From contig NC_058195.1 of the NCBI RefSeq assembly GCF_907165205.1, forward strand, positions 22,154,936 through 22,218,935: a DNA stretch of 64,000 nt, read 5' to 3'. A program made the translations under genes and the position numbers. Below the pieces are notes generated by a model. That model was given only the letters and a program-made list of their open reading frames with translations. It was not told the DNA's origin and did no database searches. Below, one piece after another: positions 13,901 to 27,638 of the stretch; position 1 is the first letter of the stretch, and each line of letters opens with the position of its first letter. This stretch comes from Coccinella septempunctata. Taxonomy: Eukaryota; Arthropoda; Insecta; Coleoptera; Coccinellidae.

Positions 13901-16900
13901 TTTGGTGGAATCAACAAAGTAAGTATTATACACTCCATATCCTAAGACAGTAGTAGAACTTCCTGATTTTCAGGCAGAAAAGCAAATAGGTCATTTTAGG
14001 GGGGTCTAACCCCTTGCTCATTTTTGACCCAAAAAATCGAGATTTTCGATTTTTAGTTTTTGCGCTGGAACGGAAGCCTCATCAACGCTGATTACGAAAC
14101 CGGAAATCCCAATTGGATCAGACGAATATAACAAGAGATATTGCAGATTGAAATTTGCAACTTTTGAAAAATGCCATTTTCAAGATGAAAATCTGAACGG
14201 AGAGAGATAGGCTTTCAGGAATACTTGCTATAGATTCAGCATATTCGGAAACCTATATTTTCATGATGAACTTTCAAATATCCGACGTTGTTCAAAGAAA
14301 AATCGAATTTATTGTTTTTCCATTTTTCATTTTCCAGTTCAATTTGAACTGCTCTCTGGAGTGCAATTCTCTATTGAATCATCAACTGTTTAGTTTGGTG
14401 GAATCAACAAAGTAAGTATTAAACACTCCATATCCTAAGACAGTAGTTGAACTTCCTGATTTTCAGGCAGAAAAGCAAATAGGTCATTTTAGGGGGGTCT
14501 AACCCCTTGCTCATTTTTTACCCAAAAAATCGAGATTTTCGATTTTTAGTTTTTGCGCTGGAATAGAAGCCTCATCAACGCTGATTACGAAACCGGAAAT
14601 CCCAATTGGATCAGACGAATATAACAAGAGATATTGCAGATTGAAATTTTCAACTTTTGAAAAATGACATTTCCAAAATGAAAATCTGAACGGTGAGAGA
14701 TAGGTTTTCGAGAATGCTCGCAATGGATTCAGCTCATTTGAAAACCTTTATTTTTATGATAAACTTTCAAATATCTGACTTTGTTTAAAAAAAAATCAAT
14801 TTATTGTTTTTCATTTTTCATTTTCCAGTTCACTTTGAACTGCTCTCTGGAGTGCAATTCTCTATAGAATCATCAACTGTTAGGTTTGGTTGAATCAAAA
14901 AAGTAAGTATTATACACTCCATATCCTAAAACAGTAGTAGGACACCCTGATTTGTATGCAGAGGAGCAAATAGGTCATTTTAGGGGGGTCTAAGCCCTTG
15001 CTCATTTTTGACCCAAAAAATCGAGATTTTCGATATTAAGTTTTTGAGCTGGAATGGAAGCCTGATCAATGCTGATTACGAAACCGGAAATCCCAATTGG
15101 ATCAGACGAATATAACAAGAGATATTGCAGATTGAAATTTGCAACTTTTGAAAAATGACTTTTCCAAAATGAAAATCTGAACGGTGGGAGATAGGCTTCC
15201 GGGAATACTTGCTATAGATTCAGCATATTCGGAAACCTATATTTTCATGATGAACTTTCAAATATCCGACGTTTTTCAAAGAAAAATCGAATTTATTGTT
15301 TTTCCATTTTTCATTTTCCAGTTCAATTTGAACTGCTCTCTGGAGTGCAATTCTCTATTGAATCATCAACTGTTAGGTTCGGTTGAATCAAAAAAGTGAG
15401 TTTTATACACTCCATATCCTAAGACAGTAGTTGAACTTCCTGATTTTCAGGCAGAAGAGCAAATAGGTCATTTTAGGGGGGTCTAACCCCTCGCTCATTT
15501 TTAACCCAAAAAATCGAGATTTTCGATTTTTAGTTTTTGCGCTGGAATAGAAGCCTCATGAACGCTGATTACGAAACCGGAAATCCCAATTGGATCAGAC
15601 GAATATAACAAGAGATATTGCAGATTGAAATTTGCAACCTTTGGAAAATGACATTTCCAAAATGAAAATCTGAACGGTGGGAGATAGGCTTTTGAGAATG
15701 CTCGCAATGGATTCAGCTTATTTGAAAACCTATACTTTCATATCAAACTTTCAAATATCTGACTTCGTTTGAAAAAAAATCGAATTTATTGTTTTTCCAT
15801 TTTTCATTTTCCAGATCACTTTGAACTGCTCTCTGGAGTGCAATTCTCTATTGAATCATCAACTGTTAGGTTCGGTTGAATCAAAAAAGTGAGTTTTATA
15901 CACTCCATATCCTAAGACAGTAGTAGGACACCCTGATTTTTATGCAAAGGAGCAAATAGGTCATTTTATGGGGGTCTAAGCCCTTGCTCCTTTTTGACCC
16001 AAAAAATCGAGATTTTCGATATTTAGTTGTTGAGCTGGAACGGGAGCCTGATCAATGCTGATTACGAAACCGGAAATCCCAATTGGATCAGACGAATATA
16101 ACAAGAGATATTGCAGATTGAAATTTGCAACTTTTGAAAAATGACATTTCCAAAATGAAAATATGAACGGTGAGAGATAGGCTCTTGAGAATGCTCGCAA
16201 TGGATTCAGCTTATTTGAAAACCTATACTTTCATATCAAACTTTCAAATATCTGACTTCGTTTGAAAAAAAATCGAATTTATTGTTTTTCCATTTTTCAT
16301 TTTCCAGATCACTTTGAACTGCTCTCTGGAGTGCAATTCTCTATTGAATAATCAACTGTTAGGTTTGGTTGAATCAAAAAAGTGAGTTTTATACACTCCA
16401 TATCCTAAGACAGTAGTAGGACACCCTGATTTTTATGCAGAGGAGCAAATAGGACATTTTATGGGGGTCTAAGCCCTTGCTCCTTTTTGACCCAAAAAAT
16501 CGAGATTTTCGATATTTAGTTGTTGAGCTGGAACGGGAGCCTGATCAATGCTGATTACGAAACCGGAAATCCCAATTGGATCAGACGAATATAACAAGAG
16601 ATATTGCAGATTGAAATTTGCAACTTTTGAAAAATGACATTTCCAAAATGAAAATATGAACGGTGAGAGATAGGCTTTTGAGAATGCTTGCAATAGATTC
16701 AGCGTATTTGAGAACCTTTATTCTCATATCAAACCTTCAAATATCTGACTTCGTAAAAAAAAAAATCGAATATTGTTTTTCCATTTTTCATTTTCCAGTC
16801 CACTTTGAACTGCTCTCTGGAGTGCAATTCTCTATTGAATAATCAACTGTTAGGTTTGGTTGAATCAAAAAAGTAAGTACTATACACTCCATATCCTAAG

Positions 16901-17780
16901 ACAGTAGTAGGACACCCTGATTTTTATGCAGAGGAGCAAATAGGTCATTTTAGGGAGGTCTAAGCCCTTGCTCATTTTTGACCCAAAAAATCGAGATTTT
17001 CGATATTTAGTTTTCGAGCTGGAATGGAAGCCTTATCAATGCTGATTACGAAACCGGAAATCCTAATTGGATCAAACGAATATAACAAGAGATATTGCAG
17101 ATTGAAATTTTCAACTTTTGAAAAATGACATTTCCAAAATGAAAATATGAACGGTGAGAGATAGGCTTTTGAGAATGCTCGCAATGGATTCAGCTTATTT
17201 GAAAACCTATACTTTCATATCAAACTTTCAAATATCTGACTTCGTTTGAAAAAAAATCGAATTTATTGTTCGAGATTTTCGATTTTTAGTTTATGCGCTG
17301 GAATGGAAGCCTCATCAACGCTGATTACGAAACCGGAAATCCCAATTGGATCAGACAAATATAACAAGAGATATCGCAGATTGAAAAATAGGTCATTTTA
17401 GGGGGTCTAACCCCTTGCTCATTTTTGAACCAAAAAATCGAGATTTTCGATTTTTAATTTTTGCGCTGGAACGGAAGCCTCATCAACGCTGATTACGAAA
17501 CCGGAAATCCCAATTACATCAGACGAATATAACAAGAGATATTGCAGATTGAAATTTGCAACTTTTGAAAAATGCCATTTTCAAGATGAAAATCTGAACG
17601 GAGAGATATAGGCTTTCAGGAATACTTGCAATAGATTCAGCATATTCGGAAACCTATATTTTCATGATGAACTTTCAAATATCCGACGTTGTTCAAAGAA
17701 AAATCGAATTTATTGTTTTTCCATTTTTCATTTTCCAGTTCAATTTGAACTGCTCTCTGGAGTGCAATTCTCTATTGAAT

Positions 17781-18193
17781 TGAGGTGTATGTGTTTACGG
17801 GAAACATTAAAACACTTGTGGAAACGAAGGAATATGTTTATTCATCGGGAGATCTGTTCTAATTACAAGAATGTTTCGACCGTTGTCGATAACTGCTAAC
17901 CAGTCTCTGTAACCACTGTCCTCTTTTACCTATATTTGAGGTATTTATATACCTGCCCAATAGGCTCCGTGGACTTGCGCCTCCCAAATCTTTCTAGTCC
18001 CTTGTACCTTGTACCTGAAGTGACTCATATGACATGACAAAGAAGATTTCATTGCAATTCGGGAATTTCCTTGACGGCGGAGAAAGTTGAGGGTCAAGTC
18101 CAAGAATGGCATTGTTACAATGTGCAGGTATCTTCTGGGGATGACAAACTTGGTTCGACACGTACACTGTGTCGAATCGCTTTTATCACCACA
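17781..18193 (-). mobile_element. Solo LTR in satellite 1 (copy 1)
   Basis: A 413-bp non-satellite insert starting TG and ending CA, flanked by a 4-bp direct duplication GAAT (17777-17780 and 18194-18197). Removing the insert and one GAAT restores a normal satellite monomer, so this is a clean insertion. Minus orientation is suggested by a TATATAAATA-like box (complement of 942-951 in the 17-kb numbering, i.e. 17942-17951) upstream of AATAAA (complement of 17837-17842). No internal coding region is present, which fits LTR-LTR recombination after insertion. A 4-bp duplication is usual for Ty3/gypsy elements. It is not related by eye to the LTRs at 40321 and 47727. Confidence 0.75.
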
Positions 18194-21100
18194 GAATCAT
18201 CAACTGTTTAGTTGGTGGAATCAACAAAGTAAGTATTATACACTCCATATCCTAAGACAGTAGTTGAACTTCCTGATTTTCAGGCAGAAAAGCAAATAGG
18301 TCATTTTAGGGGGGTCTAACCCCTTGCTCATTTTTGACCCAAAAAATCGAGATTTTCGATTTTTAGTTTTCGCGCTGGAACGGAAGCCTCATCAACGCTG
18401 ATTACGAAACCGGAAATCCCAATTGGATCAGACGAATATAACAAGAGATATCGCAGATTGAAATTTGCAACTTTTGAAAAATGACATTTCCAAAATGAAA
18501 ATCTGATCGGTGGGATATAGGCTTTCGGGAATGCTCGCAATAGATTCGGCGTATTTGAAAACCTTTATTTTCATACCAAACCTTCAAATATCTGGCTTCG
18601 TTAAAAAAAAAATCGAATTTATTGTTTTTCCATTTTCAATTTTCCAGTTCATTTTGAACTGCTCTCTGGAGTGCAATTCTCTATAGAATCATCAACTGTT
18701 AGGTTTGGTTGAATCAACAAAGTAAGTATTATACACTCCATATCCAAAGACAGTAGTAGGACACCCTGATTTTTATGCAAAGGGGTCATTTTAGGGGGGT
18801 CTAACCCCTTGCTCATTTTTGACCCAAAAAATCGAGATTTTCGATATTTAGTTTTTGAGCTGGAATGGAAGCCTTATCAATGCTGATTACGAAACCGGAA
18901 ATCCCAATTGGATCAGACGAATATACAAGAGATATTGCAGATTGAAATTTTCAACTGTTGAAAAATGACATTTCCAAAATGAAAATCTGATCGGTGAGAG
19001 ATAGGCTTTCCAGAATGCTCGCAATGGATTCAGCTTATTTGAAAACCTATATTTTTATGATAAACTTTCAAATATCTGACTTTGTTCAACAAAAAATCGA
19101 ATTTATTGTTTTTCAATTTTTCATTTTCCAGTTCAATTTGAACTGCTCTCTGGAGTGCAATTCTCTATTGAATCATCAACTGTTTAGTTTGGTGGAATCA
19201 ACAAAGTAAGTATTAAACACTCCATATCCTAAGACAGTAGTTGAACTTCCTGATTTTCAGGCAGAAAAGCAAATAGGTCATTTTAGGGGGGTCTAACCCC
19301 TTGCTCATTTTTTACCCAAAAAATCGAGATTTTCGATTTTTAGTTTTTGCGCTGGAACGGAAGCCTCATCAACGCTGATTACGAAACCGGAAATCCCAAT
19401 TGGATCAGACGAATATAACAAGAGATATTGCAGATTGAAATTTTCAACTTTTGAAAAATGACATTTCCGAAATGAAAATCTGAACGGTGAGAGATAGGTT
19501 TTCGAGAATGCTCGCAATGGATTCAGCTCATTTGAAAACCTTTATTTTTATGATAAACTTTCAAATATCTGACTTTGTTAAAAAAAAAATCAATTTATTG
19601 TTTTTCATTTTTCATTTTCCAGTTCACTTTGAACTGCTCTCTGGAGTGCAATTCTCTATAGAATCATCAACTGTTAGGTTTGGTTGAATCAAAAAAGTAA
19701 GTATTATACACTCCATATCCTAAAACAGTAGTAGGACACCCTGATTTGTATGCAGAGGAGCAAATAGGTCATTTTAGGGGGGTCTAAGCCCTTGCTCATT
19801 TTTGACCCAAAAAATCGAGATTTTCGATATTAAGTTTTTGAGCTGGAATGGAAGCCTGATCAATGCTGATTACGAAACCGGAAATCCCAATTGGATCAGA
19901 CGAATATAACAAGAGATATTGCAGATTGAAATTTGCAACTTTTGAAAAATGACTTTTCCAAAATGAAAATCTGAACGGTGGGAGATAGGCTTCCGGGAAT
20001 ACTTGCTATAGATTCAGCATATTCGGAAACCTATATTTTCATGATGAACTTTCAAATATCCGACGTTTTTCAAAGAAAAATCGAATTTATTGTTTTTCCA
20101 TTTTTCATTTTCCAGTTCAATTTGAACTGCTCTCTGGAGTGCAATTCTCTATTGAATCATCAACTGTTAGGTTCGGTTGAATCAAAAAAGTGAGTTTTAT
20201 ACACTCCATATCCTAAGACAGTAGTTGAACTTCCTGATTTTCAGGCAGAAGAGCAAATAGGTCATTTTAGGGGGGTCTAACCCCTCGCTCATTTTTAACC
20301 CAAAAAATCGAGATTTTCGATTTTTAGTTTTTGCGCTGGAATAGAAGCCTCATGAACGCTGATTACGAAACCGGAAATCCCAATTGGATCAGACGAATAT
20401 AACAAGAGATATTGCAGATTGAAATTTGCAACCTTTGGAAAATGACATTTCCAAAATGAAAATCTGAACGGTGGGAGATAGGCTTTTGAGAATGCTCGCA
20501 ATGGATTCAGCTTATTTGAAAACCTATACTTTCATATCAAACTTTCAAATATCTGACTTCGTTTGAAAAAAAATCGAATTTATTGTTTTTCCATTTTTCA
20601 TTTTCCAGATCACTTTGAACTGCTCTCTGGAGTGCAATTCTCTATTGAATCATCAACTGTTAGGTTCGGTTGAATCAAAAAAGTGAGTTTTATACACTCC
20701 ATATCCTAAGACAGTAGTAGGACACCCTGATTTTTATGCAGAGGAGCAAATAGGTCATTTTATGGGGGTCTAAGCCCTTGCTCCTTTTTGACCCAAAAAA
20801 TCGAGATTTTCGATATTTAGTTGTTGAGCTGGAACGGGAGCCTGATCAATGCTGATTACGAAACCGGAAATCCCAATTGGATCAGACGAATATAACAAGA
20901 GATATTGCAGATTGAAATTTGCAACTTTTGAAAAATGACATTTCCAAAATGAAAATATGAACGGTGAGAGATAGGCTCTTGAGAATGCTCGCAATGGATT
21001 CAGCTTATTTGAAAACCTATACTTTCATATCAAACTTTCAAATATCTGACTTCGTTTGAAAAAAAATCGAATTTATTGTTTTTCCATTTTTCATTTTCCA

Positions 21101-22574
21101 GATCACTTTGAACTGCTCTCTGGAGTGCAATTCTCTATTGAATAATCAACTGTTAGGTTTGGTTGAATCAAAAAAGTGAGTTTCATACACTCCATATCCT
21201 AAGACAGTAGTAGGACACCCTGATTTTTATGCAGAGGAGCAAATAGGTCATTTTATGGGGGTCTAAGCCCTTGCTCCTTTTTGACCCAAAAAATCGAAAT
21301 TTTCGATATTTAGTTGTTGAGCTGGAACGGGAGCCTGATCAATGCTGATTACGAAACCGGAAATCCCAATTGGATCAGACGAATATAACAAGAGATATTG
21401 CAGATTGAAATTTGCAACTTTTGAAAAATGACATTTCCAAAATGAAAATATGAACGGTGAGAGATAGGCTTTTGAGAATGCTTGCAATAGATTCAGCGTA
21501 TTTGAGAACCTTTATTCTCATATCAAACCTTCAAATATCTGACTTCGTAAAAAAAAAAATCGAATATTGTTTTTCCATTTTTCATTTTCCAGTCCACTTT
21601 GAACTGCTCTCTGGAGTGCAATTCTCTATTGAATAATCAACTGTTAGGTTTGGTTGAATCAAAAAAGTAAGTACTATACACTCCATATCCTAAGACAGTA
21701 GTAGGACACCCTGATTTTTATGCAGAGGAGCAAATAGGTCATTTTAGGGAGGTCTAAGCCCTTGCTCATTTTTGACCCAAAAAATCGAGATTTTCGATAT
21801 TTAGTTTTCGAGCTGGAATGGAAGCCTTATCAATGCTGATTACGAAACCGGAAATCCTAATTGGATCAAACGAATATAACAAGAGATATTGCAGATTGAA
21901 ATTTTCAACTTTTGAAAAATGACATTTCCAAAATGAAAATATGAACGGTGAGAGATAGGCTTTTGAGAATGCTCGCAATGGATTCAGCTTATTTGAAAAC
22001 CTATACTTTCATATCAAACTTTCAAATATCTGACTTCGTTTGAAAAAAAATCGAATTTATTGTTCGAGATTTTCGATTTTTAGTTTATGCGCTGGAATGG
22101 AAGCCTCATCAACGCTGATTACGAAACCGGAAATCCCAATTGGATCAGACAAATATAACAAGAGATATCGCAGATTGAAAAATAGGTCATTTTAGGGGGT
22201 CTAACCCCTTGCTCATTTTTGAACCAAAAAATCGAGATTTTCGATTTTTAGTTTTTGCGCTGGAACGGAAGCCTCATCAACGCTGATTACGAAACCGGAA
22301 ATCCCAATTACATCAGACGAATATAACAAGAGATATTGCAGATTGAAATTTGCAACTTTTGAAAAATGCCATTTTCAAGATGAAAATCTGAACGGAGAGA
22401 TATAGGCTTTCAGGAATACTTGCAATAGATTCAGCATATTCGGAAACCTATATTTTCATGATGAACTTTCAAATATCCGACGTTGTTCAAAGAAAAATCG
22501 AATTTATTGTTTTTCCATTTTTCATTTTCCAGTTCAATTTGAACTGCTCTCTGGAGTGCAATTCTCTATTGAAT

Positions 22575-22987
22575 TGAGGTGTATGTGTTTACGGGAAACA
22601 TTAAAACACTTGTGGAAACGAAGGAATATGTTTATTCATCGGGAGATCTGTTCTAATTACAAGAATGTTTCGACCGTTGTCGATAACTGCTAACCAGTCT
22701 CTGTAACCACTGTCCTCTTTTACCTATATTTGAGGTATTTATATACCTGCCCAATAGGCTCCGTGGACTTGCGCCTCCCAAATCTTTCTAGTCCCTTGTA
22801 CCTTGTACCTGAAGTGACTCATATGACATGACAAAGAAGATTTCATTGCAATTCGGGAATTTCCTTGACGGCGGAGAAAGTTGAGGGTCAAGTCCAAGAA
22901 TGCCATTGTTACAATGTGCAGGTATCTTCTGGGGATGACAAACTTGGTTCGACACGTACACTGTGTCGAATCGCTTTTATCACCACA
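22575..22987 (-). mobile_element. Solo LTR in satellite 1 (copy 2)
   Basis: Duplicate of the element at 17781-18193 inside the second 4794-bp block, with the same GAAT flanks (22571-22574 and 22988-22991). The only difference I saw is G to C at 22903. It arose by segmental duplication and not by a second transposition, because the flanking satellite variants are duplicated with it. Confidence 0.75.
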
Positions 22988-24511
22988 GAATCATCAACTG
23001 TTTAGTTGGTGGAATCAACAAAGTAAGTATTATACACTCCATATCCTAAGACAGTAGTTGAACTTCCTGATTTTCAGGCAGAAAAGCAAATAGGTCATTT
23101 TAGGGGGGTCTAACCCCTTGCTCATTTTTGACCCAAAAAATCGAGATTTTCGATTTTTAGTTTTCGCGCTGGAACGGAAGCCTCATCAACGCTGATTACG
23201 AAACCGGAAATCCCAATTGGATCAGACGAATATAACAAGAGATATCGCAGATTGAAATTTGCAACTTTTGAAAAATGACATTTCCAAAATGAAAATCTGA
23301 TCGGTGGGATATAGGCTTTCGGGAATGCTCGCAATAGATTCGGCGTATTTGAAAACCTTTATTTTCATACCAAACCTTCAAATATCTGGCTTCGTTAAAA
23401 AAAAATCGAATTTATTGTTTTTCCATTTTCAATTTTCCAGTTCACTTTGAACTGCTCTCTGGAGTGCAATTCTCTATAGAATCATCAACTGTTAGGTTTG
23501 GTTGAATCAACAAAGTAAGTATTATACACTCCATATCCAAAGACAGTAGTAGGACACCCTGATTTTTATGCAAAGGGGTCATTTTAGGGGGGTCTAACCC
23601 CTTGCTCATTTTTGACCCAAAAAATCGAGATTTTCGATATTTAGTTTTTGAGCTGGAATGGAAGCCTTATCAATGCTGATTGCGAAACCGGAAATCCCAA
23701 TTGGATCAGACGAATATACAAGAGATATTGCAGATTGAAATTTTCAACTGTTGAAAAATGACATTTCCAAAATGAAAATCTGATCGGTGAGAGATAGGCT
23801 TTCCAGAATGCTCGCAATGGATTCAGCTTATTTGAAAACCTATATTTTTATGATAAACTTTCAAATATCTGACTTTGTTCAACAAAAAATCGAATTTATT
23901 GTTTTTCAATTTTTCATTTTCCAGTTCACCTTGGAGTGCTCTCTAGAGTGCAATTCTCTATTGAATCATCAACTGTTAGGTTCGGTTGAATCGAAAAAGT
24001 GAGTTTCATACACTCCATATCCTAAGACAGTAGTAGGACACCCTGATTTTTATGCAAAGGGGTCATTTTAGGGGGGTCTAACCCCTTGCTCATTTTTGAC
24101 CCAAAAAATCGAGATTTTCGATATTTAGTTTTTGAGCTGGAATGGAAGCCTTATCAATGCTGATTACGAAACCGGAAATCCCAATTGGATCAGACGAATA
24201 TAACAAGAGATATTGCAGATTGAAATTTGCAACTTTTGCAAAATGACATTTTCAAGATGAAAATCTGAACGGAGAGAGATAGACAGTAGTTGAATTATAT
24301 TCAACTGGTTCGAATTGAACCAACAGTTTTCGAGGAATTGATATCACAATTTGCCGAATTGACCACTGAAATCTCTATTCCTATCTGAACTATCGAACTG
24401 AAATTCAACAAGTGCATCTCGATCCGAAAATTATGTGCAGTTTCAAGATTTGGTTCGAATTGATCCAATAGTTCCTTAGGAATTGAAATGATATTTTGTC
24501 GAATCGACTAC

Positions 24512-27500
24512 TTAAATCTTCATTCCTATCAGAACTATCGAACTGAAATTCAACATGTGCCTCTCAATTCGAAAACTGTGTAAAGTTTCGAGATTTGGTT
24601 CGAATTTATCCAAAAGTTTTCGAGGAATTGATATCACACTTTGCGAATTGACCACTGAAATCTCAATACCTATCTGAACTATCGAACTGAAATTCAACAT
24701 GTGCATCTCAATCCGAAAACTATGTGCAGTTTCAAGATTTGGTTCGAATTTATCCAAAAGTTTTCGAGGAATTGATATCACACTTTGCGAATTGACCACT
24801 GAAATCTCAATACCTATCTGAACTATCGAACTGAAATTCAACAAGTGCATCTCGATCCGAAAATTATGTGCAGTTTCAAGATTTGGTGCGAATTGATCCA
24901 ATAGTTCCTTAGGAATTGAAATGATATTTTGTCGAATCGACTACTGAAATCTTCATTCCTATTAGAACTATCGATCTGAAATTCAAAATGTGCATCTCAA
25001 TTCGAAAACTATGTGCAGTTTCAAGATTTGGTTCGAATTGATCCAACAGTTTTCGAGGAATTGATATCACACTTTGCCGAATAGACCACTGAAATCTCAA
25101 TTCCTATCTGCACTATCGAACTGAAATTCAACATGTGCATCTCAATTCGAAAACTATGTGCAGTTTCAAGATTTGGTTCGAATTGATTCAACAGTTCTCG
25201 AGGAATTGATATCACACATTGCCGAATTGACCACTGAAATCTCAATTCCTATCTGAACTTTCGAACTGAAATTCAACATTTGCATCTCATTTCGAAAACT
25301 ATGGGCAGTTTCAAGGTTTGGTTCGAATCGATTCAATAGTTCCTTAGGAATTGAAATGATATTTTGTCGAATCGACTACTGAAATCTCCATTCCTATCAG
25401 AACTATCGATCTGAAATTCAACATGTGCATCTCAATTCGAAAACTATGTGCAGTTTCAAGATTTGGTTCGAATTGGTCCAACAGTTTTCGAGGAATTTAT
25501 ATTACACTTTGCTGAATTGACCACTGAAATCTCAATTCCTCTCTGAACTATCGAACTGAAATTCAACATGTGCATCTCAATTCGAAAACTGTGTGTAGTT
25601 CCAAGATTTGGTTCGAATTGATCCAACAGTTTTCGAGGAATTTATATTACACTTTGCTGAATTGAACACTGAAATCTCAATTCCTATCTGAACTATCGAA
25701 CTGAAATTCAACATGTGCATCTCAATTCCAAAACTGTGTACAGTTTCGGGATTTTGGTCGAATTGATCCAATAGTTCCTTAGGAATTGAAATGATATTTT
25801 GTCGAATCGATTACTGAAATCTCCATTCCTATCAGAACTATCGAACTGAAATTCAACATGTGCATCTCAATTCGAAAACTGTGTATAGTTTCGGGATTTG
25901 GTTCGAATTTATCCAAAAGTTTTCGAGGAATTGATATCACACTTTGCGAATTGACCACTGAAATCTGAATACCTATCTGAACTATCGAACTGAAATTCAA
26001 CATGTGCATCTCAATCCGAAAACTATATGCAGTTCCAAGATTTGGTTCGAATTGAACCAACAGTTTTCGAGGAATTGATATCACAATTTGCCGAATTGAC
26101 CACTGAAATCTCAATTCCTATCTGAACTATCGAACTGAAATTCAACATGTGCATCTCAATCCGAAAACTATGTGCAGTTTCAAGATTTGGTTCGAATTTA
26201 TCCAAAAGTTTTCGAGGAATTGATATCACACTTTGCGAATTGACCACTGAAATCTCAATACCTATCTGAACTATCGAACTGAAATTCAACAAGTGCATCT
26301 CGATCCGAAAATTATGTGCAGTTTCAAGATTTGGTGCGAATTGATCCAATAGTTCCTTAGGAATTGAAATGATATTTTGTCGAATCGACTACTGAAATCT
26401 TCATTCCTATTAGAACTATCGATCTGAAATTCAAAATGTGCATCTCAATTCGAAAACTATGTGCAGTTTCAAGATTTGGTTCGAATTGATCCAACAGTTT
26501 TCGAGGAATTGATATCACACTTTGCCGAATAGACCACTGAAATCTCAATTCCTATCTGCACTATCGAACTGAAATTCAACATGTGCATCTCAATTCGAAA
26601 ACTATGTGCAGTTTCAAGATTTGGTTCGAATTGATTCAACAGTTCTCGAGGAATTGATATCACACATTGCCGAATTGACCACTGAAATCTCAATTCCTAT
26701 CTGAACTTTCGAACTGAAATTCAACATTTGCATCTCATTTCGAAAACTATGGGCAGTTTCAAGGTTTGGTTCGAATCGATTCAATAGTTCCTTAGGAATT
26801 GAAATGATATTTTGTCGAATCGACTACTGAAATCTCCATTCCTATCAGAACTATCGATCTGAAATTCAACATGTGCATCTCAATTCGAAAACTATGTGCA
26901 GTTTCAAGATTTGGTTCGAATTGGTCCAACAGTTTTCGAGGAATTTATATTACACTTTGCTGAATTGACCACTGAAATCTCAATTCCTCTCTGAACTATC
27001 GAACTGAAATTCAACATGTGCATCTCAATTCGAAAACCGTGTGTAGTTCCAAGATTTGGTTCGAATTGATCCAACAGTTTTCGAGGAATTTATATTACAC
27101 TTTGCTGAATTGACCACTGAAATCTCAATTCCTATCTGAACTATCGAACTGAAATTCAACATGTGCATCTCAATTCCAAAACTGTGTACAGTTTCGGGAT
27201 TTTGGTCGAATTGATCCAATAGTTCCTTAGGAATTGAAATGATATTTTGTCGAATCGATTACTGAAATCTCCATTCCTATCAGAACTATCGAACTGAAAT
27301 TCAACATGTGCATCTCAATTCGAAAACTGTGTATAGTTTCGGGATTTGGTTCGAATTTATCCAAAAGTTTTCGAGGAATTGATATCACACTTTGCGAATT
27401 GACCACTGAAATCTGAATACCTATCTGAACTATCGAACTGAAATTCAACATGTGCATCTCAATCCGAAAACTATATGCAGTTCCAAGATTTGGTTCGAAT

Positions 27501-27575
27501 TGAACCAACAGTTTTCGAGGAATTGATATCACAATTTGCCGAATTGACCACTGAAATCTCAATTCCTATCTGAAC
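24512..27575. repeat. 1448-bp tandem duplication inside satellite 2
   Basis: Ten-monomer block present twice. Segments at 24909, 25021, 25577 and 25779 recur at 26357, 26469, 27025 and 27227, always 1448 bp away. Few differences are visible, for example 'attgaacac' near 25663 against 'attgaccac' near 27111. This shows the same mode of growth as satellite 1, by duplication of long blocks. Confidence 0.8.
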
Positions 27576-27638
27576 TATCGAACTGAAATTCAACAAGTGC
27601 ATCTCGATCCGAAAATTATGTGCAGTTTCAAGATTTGG

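Larger units (their letters stand above)
14335..23925 (+). repeat. 4794-bp tandem duplication in satellite 1, including a solo LTR
   Basis: Two head-to-tail copies, about 14335-19130 and 19130-23925. The offset is 4794 bp throughout: 14511/19305, 15976/20770, 16972/21766, 17781/22575, 18328/23122. Each contains the same solo LTR and the same aberrant shortened monomers (near 17270-17390 and 22064-22184). By eye the copies differ by scattered single bases, for example G at 18109 against C at 22903 inside the LTR. Divergence resumes near 19133/23926, which sets the right edge. Confidence 0.85.
1..24285. repeat. Satellite 1 array, monomer about 491 bp
   Basis: Head-to-tail tandem repeat. The same landmarks recur every 490-493 bp: 'ctccatatcctaagacagta', 'gattacgaaaccggaaat' and 'ttgaactgctctctggagtg'. 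After subtracting two solo LTRs there are roughly 47-48 monomers. All run in one orientation. Neighbouring monomers differ by scattered substitutions and small indels, but blocks of several monomers are nearly identical to blocks further along, so the array grew by multi-monomer duplication. Monomers contain open frames of about 70 codons on both strands, but most begin at TTG and accumulate replacement changes freely, so I do not call them genes. The array is already running at base 1, so its left limit lies outside the window. Known satellites of this kind often lie in pericentromeric heterochromatin; that location is an inference here. Confidence 0.95.

Noticed and set aside
1..24285. CRISPR-like regular repeats
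   Set aside because: Period and length (491 bp) and lack of unique spacers make this an ordinary eukaryotic satellite.
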